64,000 bases of DNA from Bradyrhizobium diazoefficiens USDA 110 (GTDB taxonomy: Bacteria; Pseudomonadota; Alphaproteobacteria; Rhizobiales; Xanthobacteraceae). This document shows positions 36,701 to 44,324 of this stretch, one piece after another (position 1 is the stretch's first letter; each line of letters opens with the position of its first letter). The DNA lies in the NCBI RefSeq assembly GCF_000011365.1, contig NC_004463.1, positions 4,202,001 through 4,266,000 of the forward strand, in the 5' to 3' direction. Position numbers and translations under genes: made by a program. The notes under the pieces are model-generated. The model saw only the letters and a program-made list of their open reading frames with translations, had not been told where the DNA came from and made no database searches.

Positions 36701-37279
36701 GTCGTGCACGAAGGTCAGCTCGCCCGTGGCCTTCGCCGGCAGGTCGACCCGCGGCATCGACTGGCCGACGATGGCGTAGTCGCCGACGGGCTTGACGGCG
36801 ACGTCGTCGGCAAGCTCGAGCCGGATCGTCTCGCCGCCGATCAATTCGCCATAGCTGACGCTGCGGTTGTCGTGCCCGCGCACGAGGCCGTCTTCGATCT
36901 TGAGGTCGGCCTCCGGCAACTCCAGCCGCTCGGCTGCGCGCGCGATCAGGAAGTGGCGCGCCTGCGCCGCGGCCTTGCGCAGGGGCACGGCAGTGATCTG
37001 GATGGTTTCACTGGCGATCGTGGCGCCCTGGTTCGGCACGACAGCGGTATCGCCGAGCACGACGACGACGCGCGCAAAGGACACGTCGAGCTCCTCGGCG
37101 ACGATCTGGCCGAGCGCGGTGCGGATGCCGGTGCCGAGATCGACATGACCATTGTAAGCGGTGACCGAGCCGTCTGCGGTGATGCGGACGAAGGTCTCGG
37201 ATGTGATCTCGTCCACGGTGCGGACGACGACGAGCGAGCCTGATTGCCGCTCAGCTCCGTTCGAGGCAGGGGAGGCCAT
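33755..37279 (-). CDS. nicB: Nicotinate dehydrogenase molybdenum subunit fused to triheme cytochrome c
   Basis: The 1174-residue protein combines a xanthine-dehydrogenase-type molybdopterin domain (about residues 20-740; GHVDLGTGIRTALGQIVAEEL, GCYGRNCADD, PLGVGESASVPSAAAIANAIFD) with a hydrophobic hinge (about 748-770) and a C-terminal cytochrome region bearing three CxxCH heme sites (Cys805, Cys951, Cys1078). This architecture is that of NicB of Pseudomonas putida, which hydroxylates nicotinate to 6-hydroxynicotinate and passes electrons to the respiratory chain. Related fusions act on other N-heterocycles or aldehydes, but the 6-hydroxynicotinate reductase and enamidase genes nearby favour nicotinate. 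Its ATG overlaps the nicA stop. Confidence 0.82.
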   Translation of the reverse strand: MASPASNGAERQSGSLVVVRTVDEITSETFVRITADGSVTAYNGHVDLGTGIRTALGQIVAEELDVSFARVVVVLGDTAVVPNQGATIASETIQITAVPLRKAAAQARHFLIARAAERLELPEADLKIEDGLVRGHDNRSVSYGELIGGETIRLELADDVAVKPVGDYAIVGQSMPRVDLPAKATGELTFVHDVRLPGMLHGRVVRPPYAGVDAGPFVGTSLLAVDESSVRDVPGIIAVVHIGDFVGIVAEREENAIRAAEQLKVSWKPTPTLTDLADVETALRANPSTPRTLIDKGDVNAAISGAAKPMQRTYVWPYQMHASIGPSCAVADFQSGDIRVWSGTQNPHLLRGDLALLIERPESEIEVIRLEAAGCYGRNCADDVTADALLLSRAVGRPVRVQLTREQEHAWEPKGTAQLIDVNGGLNADGGVAAYDLATRYPSNAAPTLALLLTGRVSPDPAVLQMGDRTAIPPYDYDHMRVVAHDMAPIVRASWLRGVSALPNTFAHESYIDEAATEAGVDPIEYRLRYLKDQRAVDLVNAVAERAGWTPRPVREEKDGEVVHGRGFAYALYVHSKFPGYGAAWSAWVADVAVNKTTGDVSVTRVVAGQDSGLMINPDGVRHQIHGNVIQSTSRALMEEVSFERGAVAAREWGAYPIIPFPDVPKIDVLMLPRPDQPPLGVGESASVPSAAAIANAIFDATGVRFREPPFTPERILRGLHGDARPAPQALPAPAAPQPSRIWQNPFARRAGIFATIAAVCTAAIGVGAALLPGRAIAPIARPDASVYSAATIARGAQLAALGNCAECHTTIGGAPNAGGRALATPFGTIYATNITPDVETGIGAWSYPAFERAMRDGQHRDGRQLYPAFPYTHFSKTSEADLQALYAYLMAQPAARATAPANTLAFPLNIRPLLAGWNALFHQTKDFKPDPAQSAQWNRGAYLVESLGHCSACHSPRNALGAEQRDAYLAGGFAEGWEAPPLTSLSQAPIPWSEDELYAYLRTGQSRYHGVAAGPMAPVVRDLTALPDQDIRAMAVYLNSFNNAATEAPEALAARLESATQVTTAASTGARLYQGACAVCHEVGGLPLFGSRPSLALNSNLHSASPDNLVQVILHGIAEPASSDLGYMPAFRNSMSDAQIEELVTFLRRQFAPDKPAWTGVRETIARVRSAAH

Positions 37280-37761
37280 CAGTCCGCGGCCTCGGTGAGC
37301 TGCCCCGATGCGCGCATCACGGCGCGCAGGATTTCGACATGCGTGCCGCAGCGGCAGAGATTGTAGCGCAGCGCCGCCAGCGCTTCCTGTTCTGTCGGCT
37401 GCGGGTTGATCGCGAGCAACGCCTTGGTGGTCATGATCATGCCGTTGAGGCAGTAGCCGCATTGCGCGGCCTGCTCGTCGATGAAGGCCTGCTGCACCGG
37501 ATCAGGCTTGTCGCTTGTGCCGAGCCCTTCGAGCGTCACGATGTCGCGTCCCACGCAGCCGCCGACCGGTATGACGCAGGAGCGCGCGGCGGCGCCGTCG
37601 ATCAGGACAGTACAGGTGCCGCATTCGCCGAGGCCGCAGCCATATTTCGGACCGTTGAGCGCGAGGTCGTTGCGCAGCACATAGAGTAATGGCGTTGCGC
37701 GCTCTGCAGTGATCTCGTGGATCCTGCCGTTCACGGTGAGGCGGATCGGTGTCTGCGTCAT
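37279..37761 (-). CDS. nicA: Nicotinate dehydrogenase small subunit, 2x[2Fe-2S]
   Basis: A 160-residue XDH-family iron-sulfur subunit. The N-terminal plant-ferredoxin-type cluster is in YGCGLGECGTCTVLIDG and the C-terminal cluster in CGYCLNGM ... CRCGTH. It shuttles electrons from the molybdenum centre in NicB to its cytochrome domain. MTQTPIRLTVNG at 37761 is the family-like start; the open frame further upstream overlaps the promoter and its palindrome. It is the first gene of a nicA-nicB operon divergent from the reductase gene. Confidence 0.87.
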   Translation of the reverse strand: MTQTPIRLTVNGRIHEITAERATPLLYVLRNDLALNGPKYGCGLGECGTCTVLIDGAAARSCVIPVGGCVGRDIVTLEGLGTSDKPDPVQQAFIDEQAAQCGYCLNGMIMTTKALLAINPQPTEQEALAALRYNLCRCGTHVEILRAVMRASGQLTEAAD

Positions 37762-37817
37762 CCTGTTCCCAAGCCCCGCGACGATCGGGTCGCAAAAATT
37801 GTACGTTGCGACGATAC

Positions 37818-37833
37818 CGTTTGTACACAAACG
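37818..37833. promoter_or_regulatory. 16-bp palindrome upstream of nicA
   Basis: CGTTTGT-AC-ACAAACG, a 7-bp inverted repeat with a 2-nt centre, lies 57 nt upstream of the nicA start. Its core CGTTTGTACAC recurs on the minus strand at 47709-47699 in the enamidase/fpr intergenic region. A related palindrome lies at 37967-37986. It is a candidate operator for a regulator of the whole island. Confidence 0.6.
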
Positions 37834-37939
37834 TGCAAGCGGCCATGCCGCAGTGCAGCGCGACTGCCCGCTTTGTGGACAAAGGCGGCAGGCAAATGAG
37901 GTTTTATTCGGCAGTGCATCTTTTCGCGCGCGCCGCCGC

Positions 37940-37986
37940 TTGACAGCTATCGGGACCGCGCGCAACATCGTTCGTATACGAATGAT
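37940..37986 (+). promoter_or_regulatory. Promoter and operator of the 6-hydroxynicotinate reductase operon
   Basis: TTGACA (37940-37945) and CAACAT (37963-37968) form a good sigma-70 promoter with 17-nt spacing. A palindrome ATCGTTCGTATACGAATGAT (37967-37986, one mismatched pair, perfect 12-bp core TTCGTATACGAA) begins at the -10 element and covers the likely transcription start. This is a typical position for repression. Confidence 0.65.
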
Positions 37987-38011
37987 AACCGCAGTGTCCG
38001 CTGGCTTGCAC

Positions 38012-39469
38012 ATGGTGACTGAAACGACGAGCGCCGCCACCGACAAGATCCGCTGCGATGCCTGTCCGGTGATGTGCTACATCAAGCCGGGCGCGGCGGG
38101 CGCCTGCGATCGCTATGCCAATCACGACGGCAAGCTCGTTCGCGTCGATCCGCACGTGATCCTGGAGCGCACCGTTTCGCATGGCGGCAAGCTTGTGCCG
38201 TTCAGCCGCACGGAAGACTGGGACGGCAAGATCGTCCACGAACCCTCGACCTTCGTCACCGCGATCGGTGCGGGCACGACCTATCCGGACTACAAGCCGG
38301 CACCGTTCATCGTCTCTGCGGAAGTCGACGGGGTCGACATGGTGACCGTCGTCACCGAGGGAATCTTCTCCTATTGCGGCATCAAGGTGAAGATCGACAC
38401 CGACCGCTATCTCGGCCCGGAGACCGCGACCGTGCGCGCGCAGGGCGAGGCGGTCGGCCACGTCACCACCAGCGAATACGGCTCGCAGATGCTGTCGCTC
38501 GGCGGGGTGCATCATCTCACCGGCGGCTCCAAGAAGGAGGGCCGCGTCACCTGCGATACGCTGATGGACCTCGCCAATTGCAAGGCGGTCGAGCTCACCA
38601 TCGACGGCGGCGCCACGGTGGTGGTGCAGGCCGGCCAACCGCCGATCGTCAACGGCGCGAAAGAAGAGCGCATGCGCGTCGGCTGTGGCTCGGCGACGAT
38701 CGGCATGTTCGCCAAGCAATGGCATGGCAAGGTCGACGAGGTCGTGGTCGTCGACGACCACATCACCGGCGTGCTCTCAGAGCACCAGGCCGGCAAGCTG
38801 CTCGACATCGCCGACACCGGCATCAAGATGAAGGGCCGGCGCTCGACGCCCGGCCGCTATTTCCAGGTCGCCGATCCCGGCACGGGGTGGGGCGGCACCA
38901 ACATTTCCGATCCGCTCGCGATCCTCGGACCGTTCGATGCGAAGGAGGCCAAGCCTGGCCTCTCCATGCTGATGGTTTCCACGACGGGCGAGCATTCGTC
39001 CTATTACGTGCTCGACGAGGCCTTGAAGCCGGTCGAGACCGAGATGCCGGCCGATTTGAAGTTCTCGGTCGAGCGCATCCAGGAGAATTGCGAGCCGGCG
39101 CTGTGCACCGTGCTGTTCATGGCCGGTGCGGGCGGCTCGCTGCGTGCGGGCGTCACCGACAATCCGGTGCGGCTGACGCGCTCGGTGAAGGACGCGCTGA
39201 CACGTGTCACCAGCGGCGGCGCACCAGTTTATGTCTGGCCCGGCGGCGGCATCACTTACATGGTCGACGTGACGCAGATGCCTTCAGGCGCGTTCGGCTA
39301 TGTGCCGACGCCGGCGCTGGTCGCGCCGATCGAGTTCACGATGAAGCTGTCCGACTACGCCGCGCTCGGTGGACACATGGATTACGTCAAGCCGCTCTCG
39401 GAAGTACAGAACGGCGAGGATGTCCGCCAGTTGCCCTGGCAGAACCCGATTCCAGGGCCCCGGGCATGA
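38012..39469 (+). CDS. hnr: 6-hydroxynicotinate reductase-like Fe-S flavoprotein
   Basis: The 485-residue protein opens with IRCDACPVMCYIKPGAAGACDRYAN, whose cysteines (15, 18, 22, 32) form a probable [4Fe-4S] site. The remaining sequence is not a standard domain I can dissect. I recognise the overall type as 6-hydroxynicotinate reductase, which in Eubacterium barkeri reduces 6-hydroxynicotinate to 1,4,5,6-tetrahydro-6-oxonicotinate with reduced ferredoxin. The flanking nicAB and enamidase genes supply the preceding and following steps. Possible covalent-flavin attachment motifs are GCGSAT (224-229) and DGGAT (198-202). ATG 38012 is chosen because an upstream ATG at 37982 lies inside the operator. 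Confidence 0.75.
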   Translation: MVTETTSAATDKIRCDACPVMCYIKPGAAGACDRYANHDGKLVRVDPHVILERTVSHGGKLVPFSRTEDWDGKIVHEPSTFVTAIGAGTTYPDYKPAPFIVSAEVDGVDMVTVVTEGIFSYCGIKVKIDTDRYLGPETATVRAQGEAVGHVTTSEYGSQMLSLGGVHHLTGGSKKEGRVTCDTLMDLANCKAVELTIDGGATVVVQAGQPPIVNGAKEERMRVGCGSATIGMFAKQWHGKVDEVVVVDDHITGVLSEHQAGKLLDIADTGIKMKGRRSTPGRYFQVADPGTGWGGTNISDPLAILGPFDAKEAKPGLSMLMVSTTGEHSSYYVLDEALKPVETEMPADLKFSVERIQENCEPALCTVLFMAGAGGSLRAGVTDNPVRLTRSVKDALTRVTSGGAPVYVWPGGGITYMVDVTQMPSGAFGYVPTPALVAPIEFTMKLSDYAALGGHMDYVKPLSEVQNGEDVRQLPWQNPIPGPRA

Positions 39470-40365
39470 CACGGCTCCCGCAAATCGCATTGCTGTCTGA
39501 TGGTCGGCGGCTGCATTTGCAGGATGGGCCGATTGATCTGATCGTCGAAGCGAGGGGGGGGCCGGGCGAGGTGCGTGCGGCCTATGACGCCGCAGCGCGC
39601 CGCTTCACCGGGCTGCTCGATGAGCTCTGCGTGGAGCTGACGGAGCTGCGCAAGGCAGCGGAACCCGGAGCGTGCCCACTGAAGGGCGCCGTTGCGCGCC
39701 GCATGTATGCCGCCGTTGCGCCCTATGCCCCCGATTGCTTCATCACGCCGATGGCCGCGGTGGCGGGCAGCGTGGCCGAGGAGATTCTGGGCGCAATGCT
39801 GAACGCGGCGTCGCTCGACCAGGCCTATGTCAACAATGGCGGCGACATCGCGCTGCATCTTGCGCGAGGCGAACATTTTTCGGTCGGCCTGATGGACCGG
39901 CCCGATCGCGACGGCGTGATGCGGAGAATGAAGGTCGATGCTGATGATCCCGTGCGGGGGATCGCGACCAGCGGGCGCCACGGCCGCAGCTTTTCGCTCG
40001 GCATTGCCGACGCCGTGACGGTGCTGGCGGCAATGGCCGCGCAGGCCGATGCGGCGGCCACGATCATCGCCAACGCTGTCGATCTGCCCGGGCATCCCGC
40101 CATCGTCCGGCAGCCCGCGAACGAGCTTCAGCCCGACAGCGATCTCGGCGCGCGTCTTGTCACCCGCAACGTCGGCGAATTGTCACCGACCGAGATTTCG
40201 GCCGCGCTGGAATCTGGCGCGGAATGTGCACGGCAATTGTTCGATCGCGGATTGATCGAGGGTGCCGTGTTGCAGCTCAGTGGTGATATGCTCGTCATCG
40301 GAACAAAAGATATTGAACGGCAACGATCGCGCCCGTCTGTGCTGGAGAACGCGGTTCATGCCTGA
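39466..40365 (+). CDS. UPF0280 family protein (ApbE-related)
   Basis: A 299-residue member of the UPF0280/COG2122 family, distantly related to ApbE flavin transferases. ITPMAAVAGSVAEEILG and AYVNNGGDIALHLARGE match the ApbE-like nucleotide and metal-binding core; IATSGRHGRSFSLGIADAVTVLA corresponds to the segment after it. Its ATG overlaps the reductase TGA (ATGA), so the two are translated in step. This position suggests it modifies the reductase, possibly by covalent flavin attachment, but that is inference. Confidence 0.75.
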   Translation: MTRLPQIALLSDGRRLHLQDGPIDLIVEARGGPGEVRAAYDAAARRFTGLLDELCVELTELRKAAEPGACPLKGAVARRMYAAVAPYAPDCFITPMAAVAGSVAEEILGAMLNAASLDQAYVNNGGDIALHLARGEHFSVGLMDRPDRDGVMRRMKVDADDPVRGIATSGRHGRSFSLGIADAVTVLAAMAAQADAAATIIANAVDLPGHPAIVRQPANELQPDSDLGARLVTRNVGELSPTEISAALESGAECARQLFDRGLIEGAVLQLSGDMLVIGTKDIERQRSRPSVLENAVHA

Positions 40366-40392
40366 GCAGGGAAGAGCGCAAGGGAAACAATC

Positions 40393-40977
40393 ATGAGCGC
40401 GATCATCCGCAAGATCGTCACGGTCGTCGAAGAGACGCAAATGGAGATGGGCCGCCAGGTCTCGCCGCCGACCCGGCGCGCCGCGGCCATCGCCGTGATC
40501 GAAAATCCCTTTGCCGGACAATATGTCGAGGATCTCGCGCCGCTGATCGCGATCGGCGAGGAGCTCGGCGAACTGCTGTCGAAGCGCGCAGTCGCGGCGC
40601 TCGGGATCGACGGGGCGAAGGTGCAGAGCTACGGCAAGGCGGCGGCCGTCGGTGAGAATGGCGAGCTGGAGCATGCGGCCGCGATCCTTCATCCGAAGAT
40701 GGGCGCGCCGGTGCGGAAGGTTCTGAGCAAGGGCGCAGCGCTGATCCCTTCGTCGAAGAAGCGCAGCGGCCCCGGCACGACGCTCGATATCCCCCTGGGT
40801 CACAAGGATGCGGCCTTCGTGCGCAGCCACTTCGACGGCATGGAAGTGCAGATCAACGACGCGCCGCGCGCCAACGAGATCATGGTCGCGGTCGCCGTTA
40901 CCGACAGCGGCCGTCCGCTGCCGCGTGTCGGCGGGCTGACGGTTGCGGAGATCAAGGGCGAGGACGGTCTGAGATAG
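40393..40977 (+). CDS. DUF1185 (amino acid synthesis) family protein
   Basis: The 194-residue protein matches the PF06684 family by MSAIIRKIVTVVEETQMEMGR at the start and RRAAAIAVIENPFAGQYVEDLAPLI. Members have a chorismate-mutase-like fold and no firmly established reaction. It lies 27 nt after the UPF0280 gene and 80 nt before the binding-protein gene, inside the presumed reductase-transporter operon. An enzyme acting on a ring-opened or lactam intermediate is possible but unsupported. Confidence 0.75.
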   Translation: MSAIIRKIVTVVEETQMEMGRQVSPPTRRAAAIAVIENPFAGQYVEDLAPLIAIGEELGELLSKRAVAALGIDGAKVQSYGKAAAVGENGELEHAAAILHPKMGAPVRKVLSKGAALIPSSKKRSGPGTTLDIPLGHKDAAFVRSHFDGMEVQINDAPRANEIMVAVAVTDSGRPLPRVGGLTVAEIKGEDGLR

Positions 40978-41057
40978 AGTTTGAACCGGGGAGGCGGGCA
41001 CTGCTTCCCCGACAAGATCACGCTGAAGACGTAGAGAGTTCAAAACTGGAGGTTGGG

Positions 41058-42260
41058 ATGCGAGCGAGAAACTATTTTGTGGGCGCGGCCTTCGCGCTTC
41101 TGGCCGGCGGCATGGCTCATTCGGCCATGGCACAGGACATCAAGATCGGCGAGATCAACAGCTACTCGCTGCTGCCGGCCTTCACCGAGCCCTATCGCAA
41201 GGGCTGGCAGCTCGCCGTGGAAGAGATCAACGCGGCCGGCGGCATCAACGGCAAGAAGCTGGTCGTCGTCTCCAAGGACGACGGCGGCAAGCCGGCGGAT
41301 GCGCAGACTGCGGCCAACGAGCTGGTGTCGAGCGAGGGCGTCGCGATGCTGACGGGGACGTTCCTGTCGAACATCGGTCTGGCCGTCAGCGACTTCGCCA
41401 ACCAGAAGAAAGTGTTTTTCCTTGCGGCCGAGCCGCTAACGGACGCCGTGACCTGGTCGAAGGGCAACAAGTACACCTTCCGCCTGCGGCCCTCGAACTA
41501 CATGCAGGCCGCGATGCTGGTGGAAGCAGCCAGCAAGCTGCCGGCAAAGCGCTGGGCGACGATCGCGCCGAACTATGAGTACGGCCAGTCGGCAGTTGCC
41601 GTGTTCAAGAAGCTGATGTCGGAGAAGCGCCCCGACATCCAGTGGGTGGACGAGCAGTGGCCGCCGCAGGGCAAGATCGATGCGGGTCCGGTGGTGCAGG
41701 CGGTTGCCGCGGCCAATCCCGAGGCGATCCTCAACGTCGCCTTCGGCGCCGACCTCGTGAAGCTCGTGCGCGAAGGCAACACCCGCGGCCTGTTCAAGGG
41801 GCGCGAGGTCGTGTCCTTCCTGACCGGCGAGCCCGAATATCTCGATCCGCTCAAGGACGAGACGCCGGAGGGCTGGATCGTCACTGGCTATCCCTGGTAC
41901 TCGATCAAGACGCCCGAGCATGATGCGTTCCTGAAGGCCTACCAGGCCAAGTACAACGACTATCCGCGTCTCGGCTCGATCGTCGGCTACCAGACCATCA
42001 AGTCGGCGGCCGCGATCCTGGCAAAGGCCGGCTCGACCGATCCGGAGAAGCTGATTGCCGCGGCGGAGGGCCTGTCCATGCCGTCGCCGTTCGGTGAGAT
42101 CACCTTCCGCAAGATCGACCACCAGTCGACCCTCGGCGCTTACGTTGGCAAGACCGCGCTGAAGGACGGCAAGGGCGTGATGGTGGACTCTTCTTACAAG
42201 AAGGGCGCGGACTATCTGCCCAGCGATGCCGAAGTCGAGAAGCTGCGTCCGAAGGACTGA
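41058..42260 (+). CDS. Branched-chain-type ABC transporter substrate-binding protein
   Basis: A 400-residue periplasmic receptor with a signal peptide (FVGAAFALLAGGMAHSAMA, cleavage near residue 26) and the type I periplasmic fold (IKIGEINSYSLLPAFTEPYRKGWQLAVEEINAAGGINGKKL). A GGAGG site 6-7 nt upstream fixes the ATG. The permease and both ATPase genes follow. By location in the island the likely ligand is nicotinate or a related pyridine acid rather than leucine; this is inference. Confidence 0.87.
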   Translation: MRARNYFVGAAFALLAGGMAHSAMAQDIKIGEINSYSLLPAFTEPYRKGWQLAVEEINAAGGINGKKLVVVSKDDGGKPADAQTAANELVSSEGVAMLTGTFLSNIGLAVSDFANQKKVFFLAAEPLTDAVTWSKGNKYTFRLRPSNYMQAAMLVEAASKLPAKRWATIAPNYEYGQSAVAVFKKLMSEKRPDIQWVDEQWPPQGKIDAGPVVQAVAAANPEAILNVAFGADLVKLVREGNTRGLFKGREVVSFLTGEPEYLDPLKDETPEGWIVTGYPWYSIKTPEHDAFLKAYQAKYNDYPRLGSIVGYQTIKSAAAILAKAGSTDPEKLIAAAEGLSMPSPFGEITFRKIDHQSTLGAYVGKTALKDGKGVMVDSSYKKGADYLPSDAEVEKLRPKD

Positions 42261-42270
42261 TCTCTTTCTT

Positions 42271-42406
42271 CTCCCTCGCCCCGCTTGCGGGGAGAGGGTC
42301 GGGGTGAGGGGGAGCCTCCGCGAGGGAGGTAACCATCGAGCTCGCGGAGACTCCCCCTCACCCGAATTGCTCCGCAATTCGACCTCTCCCCGCAAGCGGG
42401 GAGAGG
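42271..42406. repeat. Intergenic palindromic repeat, family A copy 3
   Basis: Outer arms at 42271-42299 and 42383-42406 share the core CCCCGCTTGCGGGG/CCCCGCAAGCGGGG. An inner GAATTGCTCCGCAATTC hairpin lies near 42364-42380. It sits inside the transporter operon between the binding protein and permease genes, where such stable hairpins often raise the amount of upstream relative to downstream message. Confidence 0.75.
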
Positions 42407-42434
42407 TGAAGCAACACCTGAACCCGGACCGCCT

Positions 42435-44324
42435 ATGGCCTTTTATGTCGTACAGTTTCTGACCGGTCTCGCCAGCGCAGCGTCGCTGTTCCTGGTGGCC
42501 TCGGGCCTGTCGATCATCTTTGGCGTGACGCGGATCGTGAATTTCGCGCATGGCGCCTTCTACATGATCGGCGCATACATCGCCTTCACGCTGACCGAGC
42601 GGCTTTCGGGCGCGTTCGGTTTCTGGGGCAGTATCGTCGCGGCCGCGCTGGCCGTGGCGCTGATCGGCGTCATCGTCGAGATGGTGCTGCTCCGCCGCAT
42701 CTATCATGCGCCCGAATTGTTCCAGCTGCTCGCGACCTTCGGTCTGACCCTGATGGTCGAGGACCTCGTCGTGCTGATCTGGGGGCCCGACGATCTCGTC
42801 GGCCGCCGCGCGCCGGGCTTCAAGGGCGCGATCGATTTCTTCGGCCAGAACATCCCGAGCTATGACCTGTTCCTGATCGGGCTCGGCCCGGTCGTGCTCG
42901 GCATTCTCTGGCTGCTGTTCCAGCGCACGCGCTGGGGCGTGCTGGTGCGCGCGGCAACGCAGGACCGCGACATGGTCGCGGCTCTCGGCGTCAATCAGAA
43001 ATGGTTGTTCACGTCGGTGTTCGCGGTCGGCGTCTTCCTCGCAGCGCTCGGCGGCGCGCTCCAGATCCCGCGCGATGCCGTGCATCACGCGATGGATCTG
43101 CGCATCATCGTCGAGGTCTTCGTCGTGGTCGTGATCGGCGGTCTCGGCAGCATCGTCGGCGCCTTCGTCGCGGCGGTGCTGGTCTCCGAGCTCAACGCCT
43201 TCGGCATCCTGATCTTCCCGAAGATCTCCATCATCCTGGTCTTCCTGGTGATGGCGGTGGTGCTGATCGTCCGCCCCTGGGGCCTGTTCGGCAAGCCGGA
43301 GGCGGCCGCGCGCAAGACGCCGGGTCTCACCGTCAATCCCTGGCGCCCGCTGTCGTCGAACGAGCGGCTGGCCGCGCTGGCAACGCTCGTCATTGCCGCA
43401 ACGCTGCCGCTGTTCGCCGGCAACTACGCGCTGACCGTCGGCTCGGAGATCGCGATCTTCGTGATCTTCGCCGTCAGCCTGCACTTCCTGATGTCGGTCG
43501 GGGGACTCGCGTCTTTCGGCCACGCCGCCTATTTCGGCCTCGGCGCCTACGGCATCGCCTTCCTCGCCAAGATGGCCGGACTGCCGATGATCGTCTGCCT
43601 GTTGCTCGGGCCGCTGCTCGGCTGCATGGGCGCCGCGGTGTTCGGCTTCTTCGCCGTGCAGCTCTCCGGCGTCTACTTTGCGATGCTGACGCTCGCCTTT
43701 GCCCAGATCGTCTGGTCGATCGCGTTCCAATGGGTGAGCGTCACCGGCGGCGACAACGGCATTCTGGGCGTCTGGCCGGAAAAATGGGCGGCGAGCCCGT
43801 CGCACTTCTATTGGCTGGCGCTCGGCGTCGCGGCGCTCGTCACGGTCGCGCTGCGGGCCATGGTGTTCTCGCCGTTCGGCTACGCGCTGCGGGCCACGCG
43901 CGACTCGCTCCTGCGCAGCGAAGCGATCGGTATCAACGCCAAGCGCATCCAGTGGACCGCCTTCGTGATCGCGGGCACGACCGCCGGCATCGGCGGCGCG
44001 CTGTTCGCCTATCTCAAGGGCAGCGTCTTCCCGGACAATCTCGGCATCTCGCTTTCGGTCGACGCGCTGGTCATGGTGCTGCTCGGCGGCGTCGAGACGG
44101 TGTCGGGCGCGGTGATCGGCGCCATCGTCTACAAGGCGCTCAACATCTGGCTGGTCAGCCAGACCGACCTGTCGAAGCTCGTGCTCGGCGGCTTCATCGT
44201 GCTGATCGTCGTCGTCTTTCCCAAGGGCATCGTCGGCATGCTGGAGATGCTGGCGCAGCGTCGCAGGAAGACATCGCCGCCGGGATCTCCCTTGCTTGCC
44301 AAGCCGATCGAGTCCGCCGAATGA
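42435..44324 (+). CDS. Fused LivH-LivM ABC permease
   Basis: The 629-residue protein joins two branched-chain-type permease domains usually encoded separately. Residues 1-290 are LivH-like (LFLVASGLSIIFGVTRIVNFAHGAFYMIGAYI ... VVVIGGLGSIVGAFVAAVLV). Residues about 315-620 are LivM-like (LHFLMSVGGLASFGHAAYFGLGAYGIAFLAK ... EAIGINAKRIQWTAFVIAGTTAGIGGALFAYLKGSVFP). A linker near KPEAAARKTPGLTVNPWRP separates them. About 16-18 helices in total would form the whole membrane channel from one chain. The livG-like ATG overlaps its stop. Confidence 0.88.
   Translation: MAFYVVQFLTGLASAASLFLVASGLSIIFGVTRIVNFAHGAFYMIGAYIAFTLTERLSGAFGFWGSIVAAALAVALIGVIVEMVLLRRIYHAPELFQLLATFGLTLMVEDLVVLIWGPDDLVGRRAPGFKGAIDFFGQNIPSYDLFLIGLGPVVLGILWLLFQRTRWGVLVRAATQDRDMVAALGVNQKWLFTSVFAVGVFLAALGGALQIPRDAVHHAMDLRIIVEVFVVVVIGGLGSIVGAFVAAVLVSELNAFGILIFPKISIILVFLVMAVVLIVRPWGLFGKPEAAARKTPGLTVNPWRPLSSNERLAALATLVIAATLPLFAGNYALTVGSEIAIFVIFAVSLHFLMSVGGLASFGHAAYFGLGAYGIAFLAKMAGLPMIVCLLLGPLLGCMGAAVFGFFAVQLSGVYFAMLTLAFAQIVWSIAFQWVSVTGGDNGILGVWPEKWAASPSHFYWLALGVAALVTVALRAMVFSPFGYALRATRDSLLRSEAIGINAKRIQWTAFVIAGTTAGIGGALFAYLKGSVFPDNLGISLSVDALVMVLLGGVETVSGAVIGAIVYKALNIWLVSQTDLSKLVLGGFIVLIVVVFPKGIVGMLEMLAQRRRKTSPPGSPLLAKPIESAE

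Noticed and set aside
38012..39469. Cyanuric acid hydrolase/barbiturase (ring-opening amidohydrolase) identity for the 38012 product
   Set aside because: Considered because of similar length, but the N-terminal four-cysteine Fe-S motif and the NicAB-enamidase-Fpr context fit 6-hydroxynicotinate reductase better.
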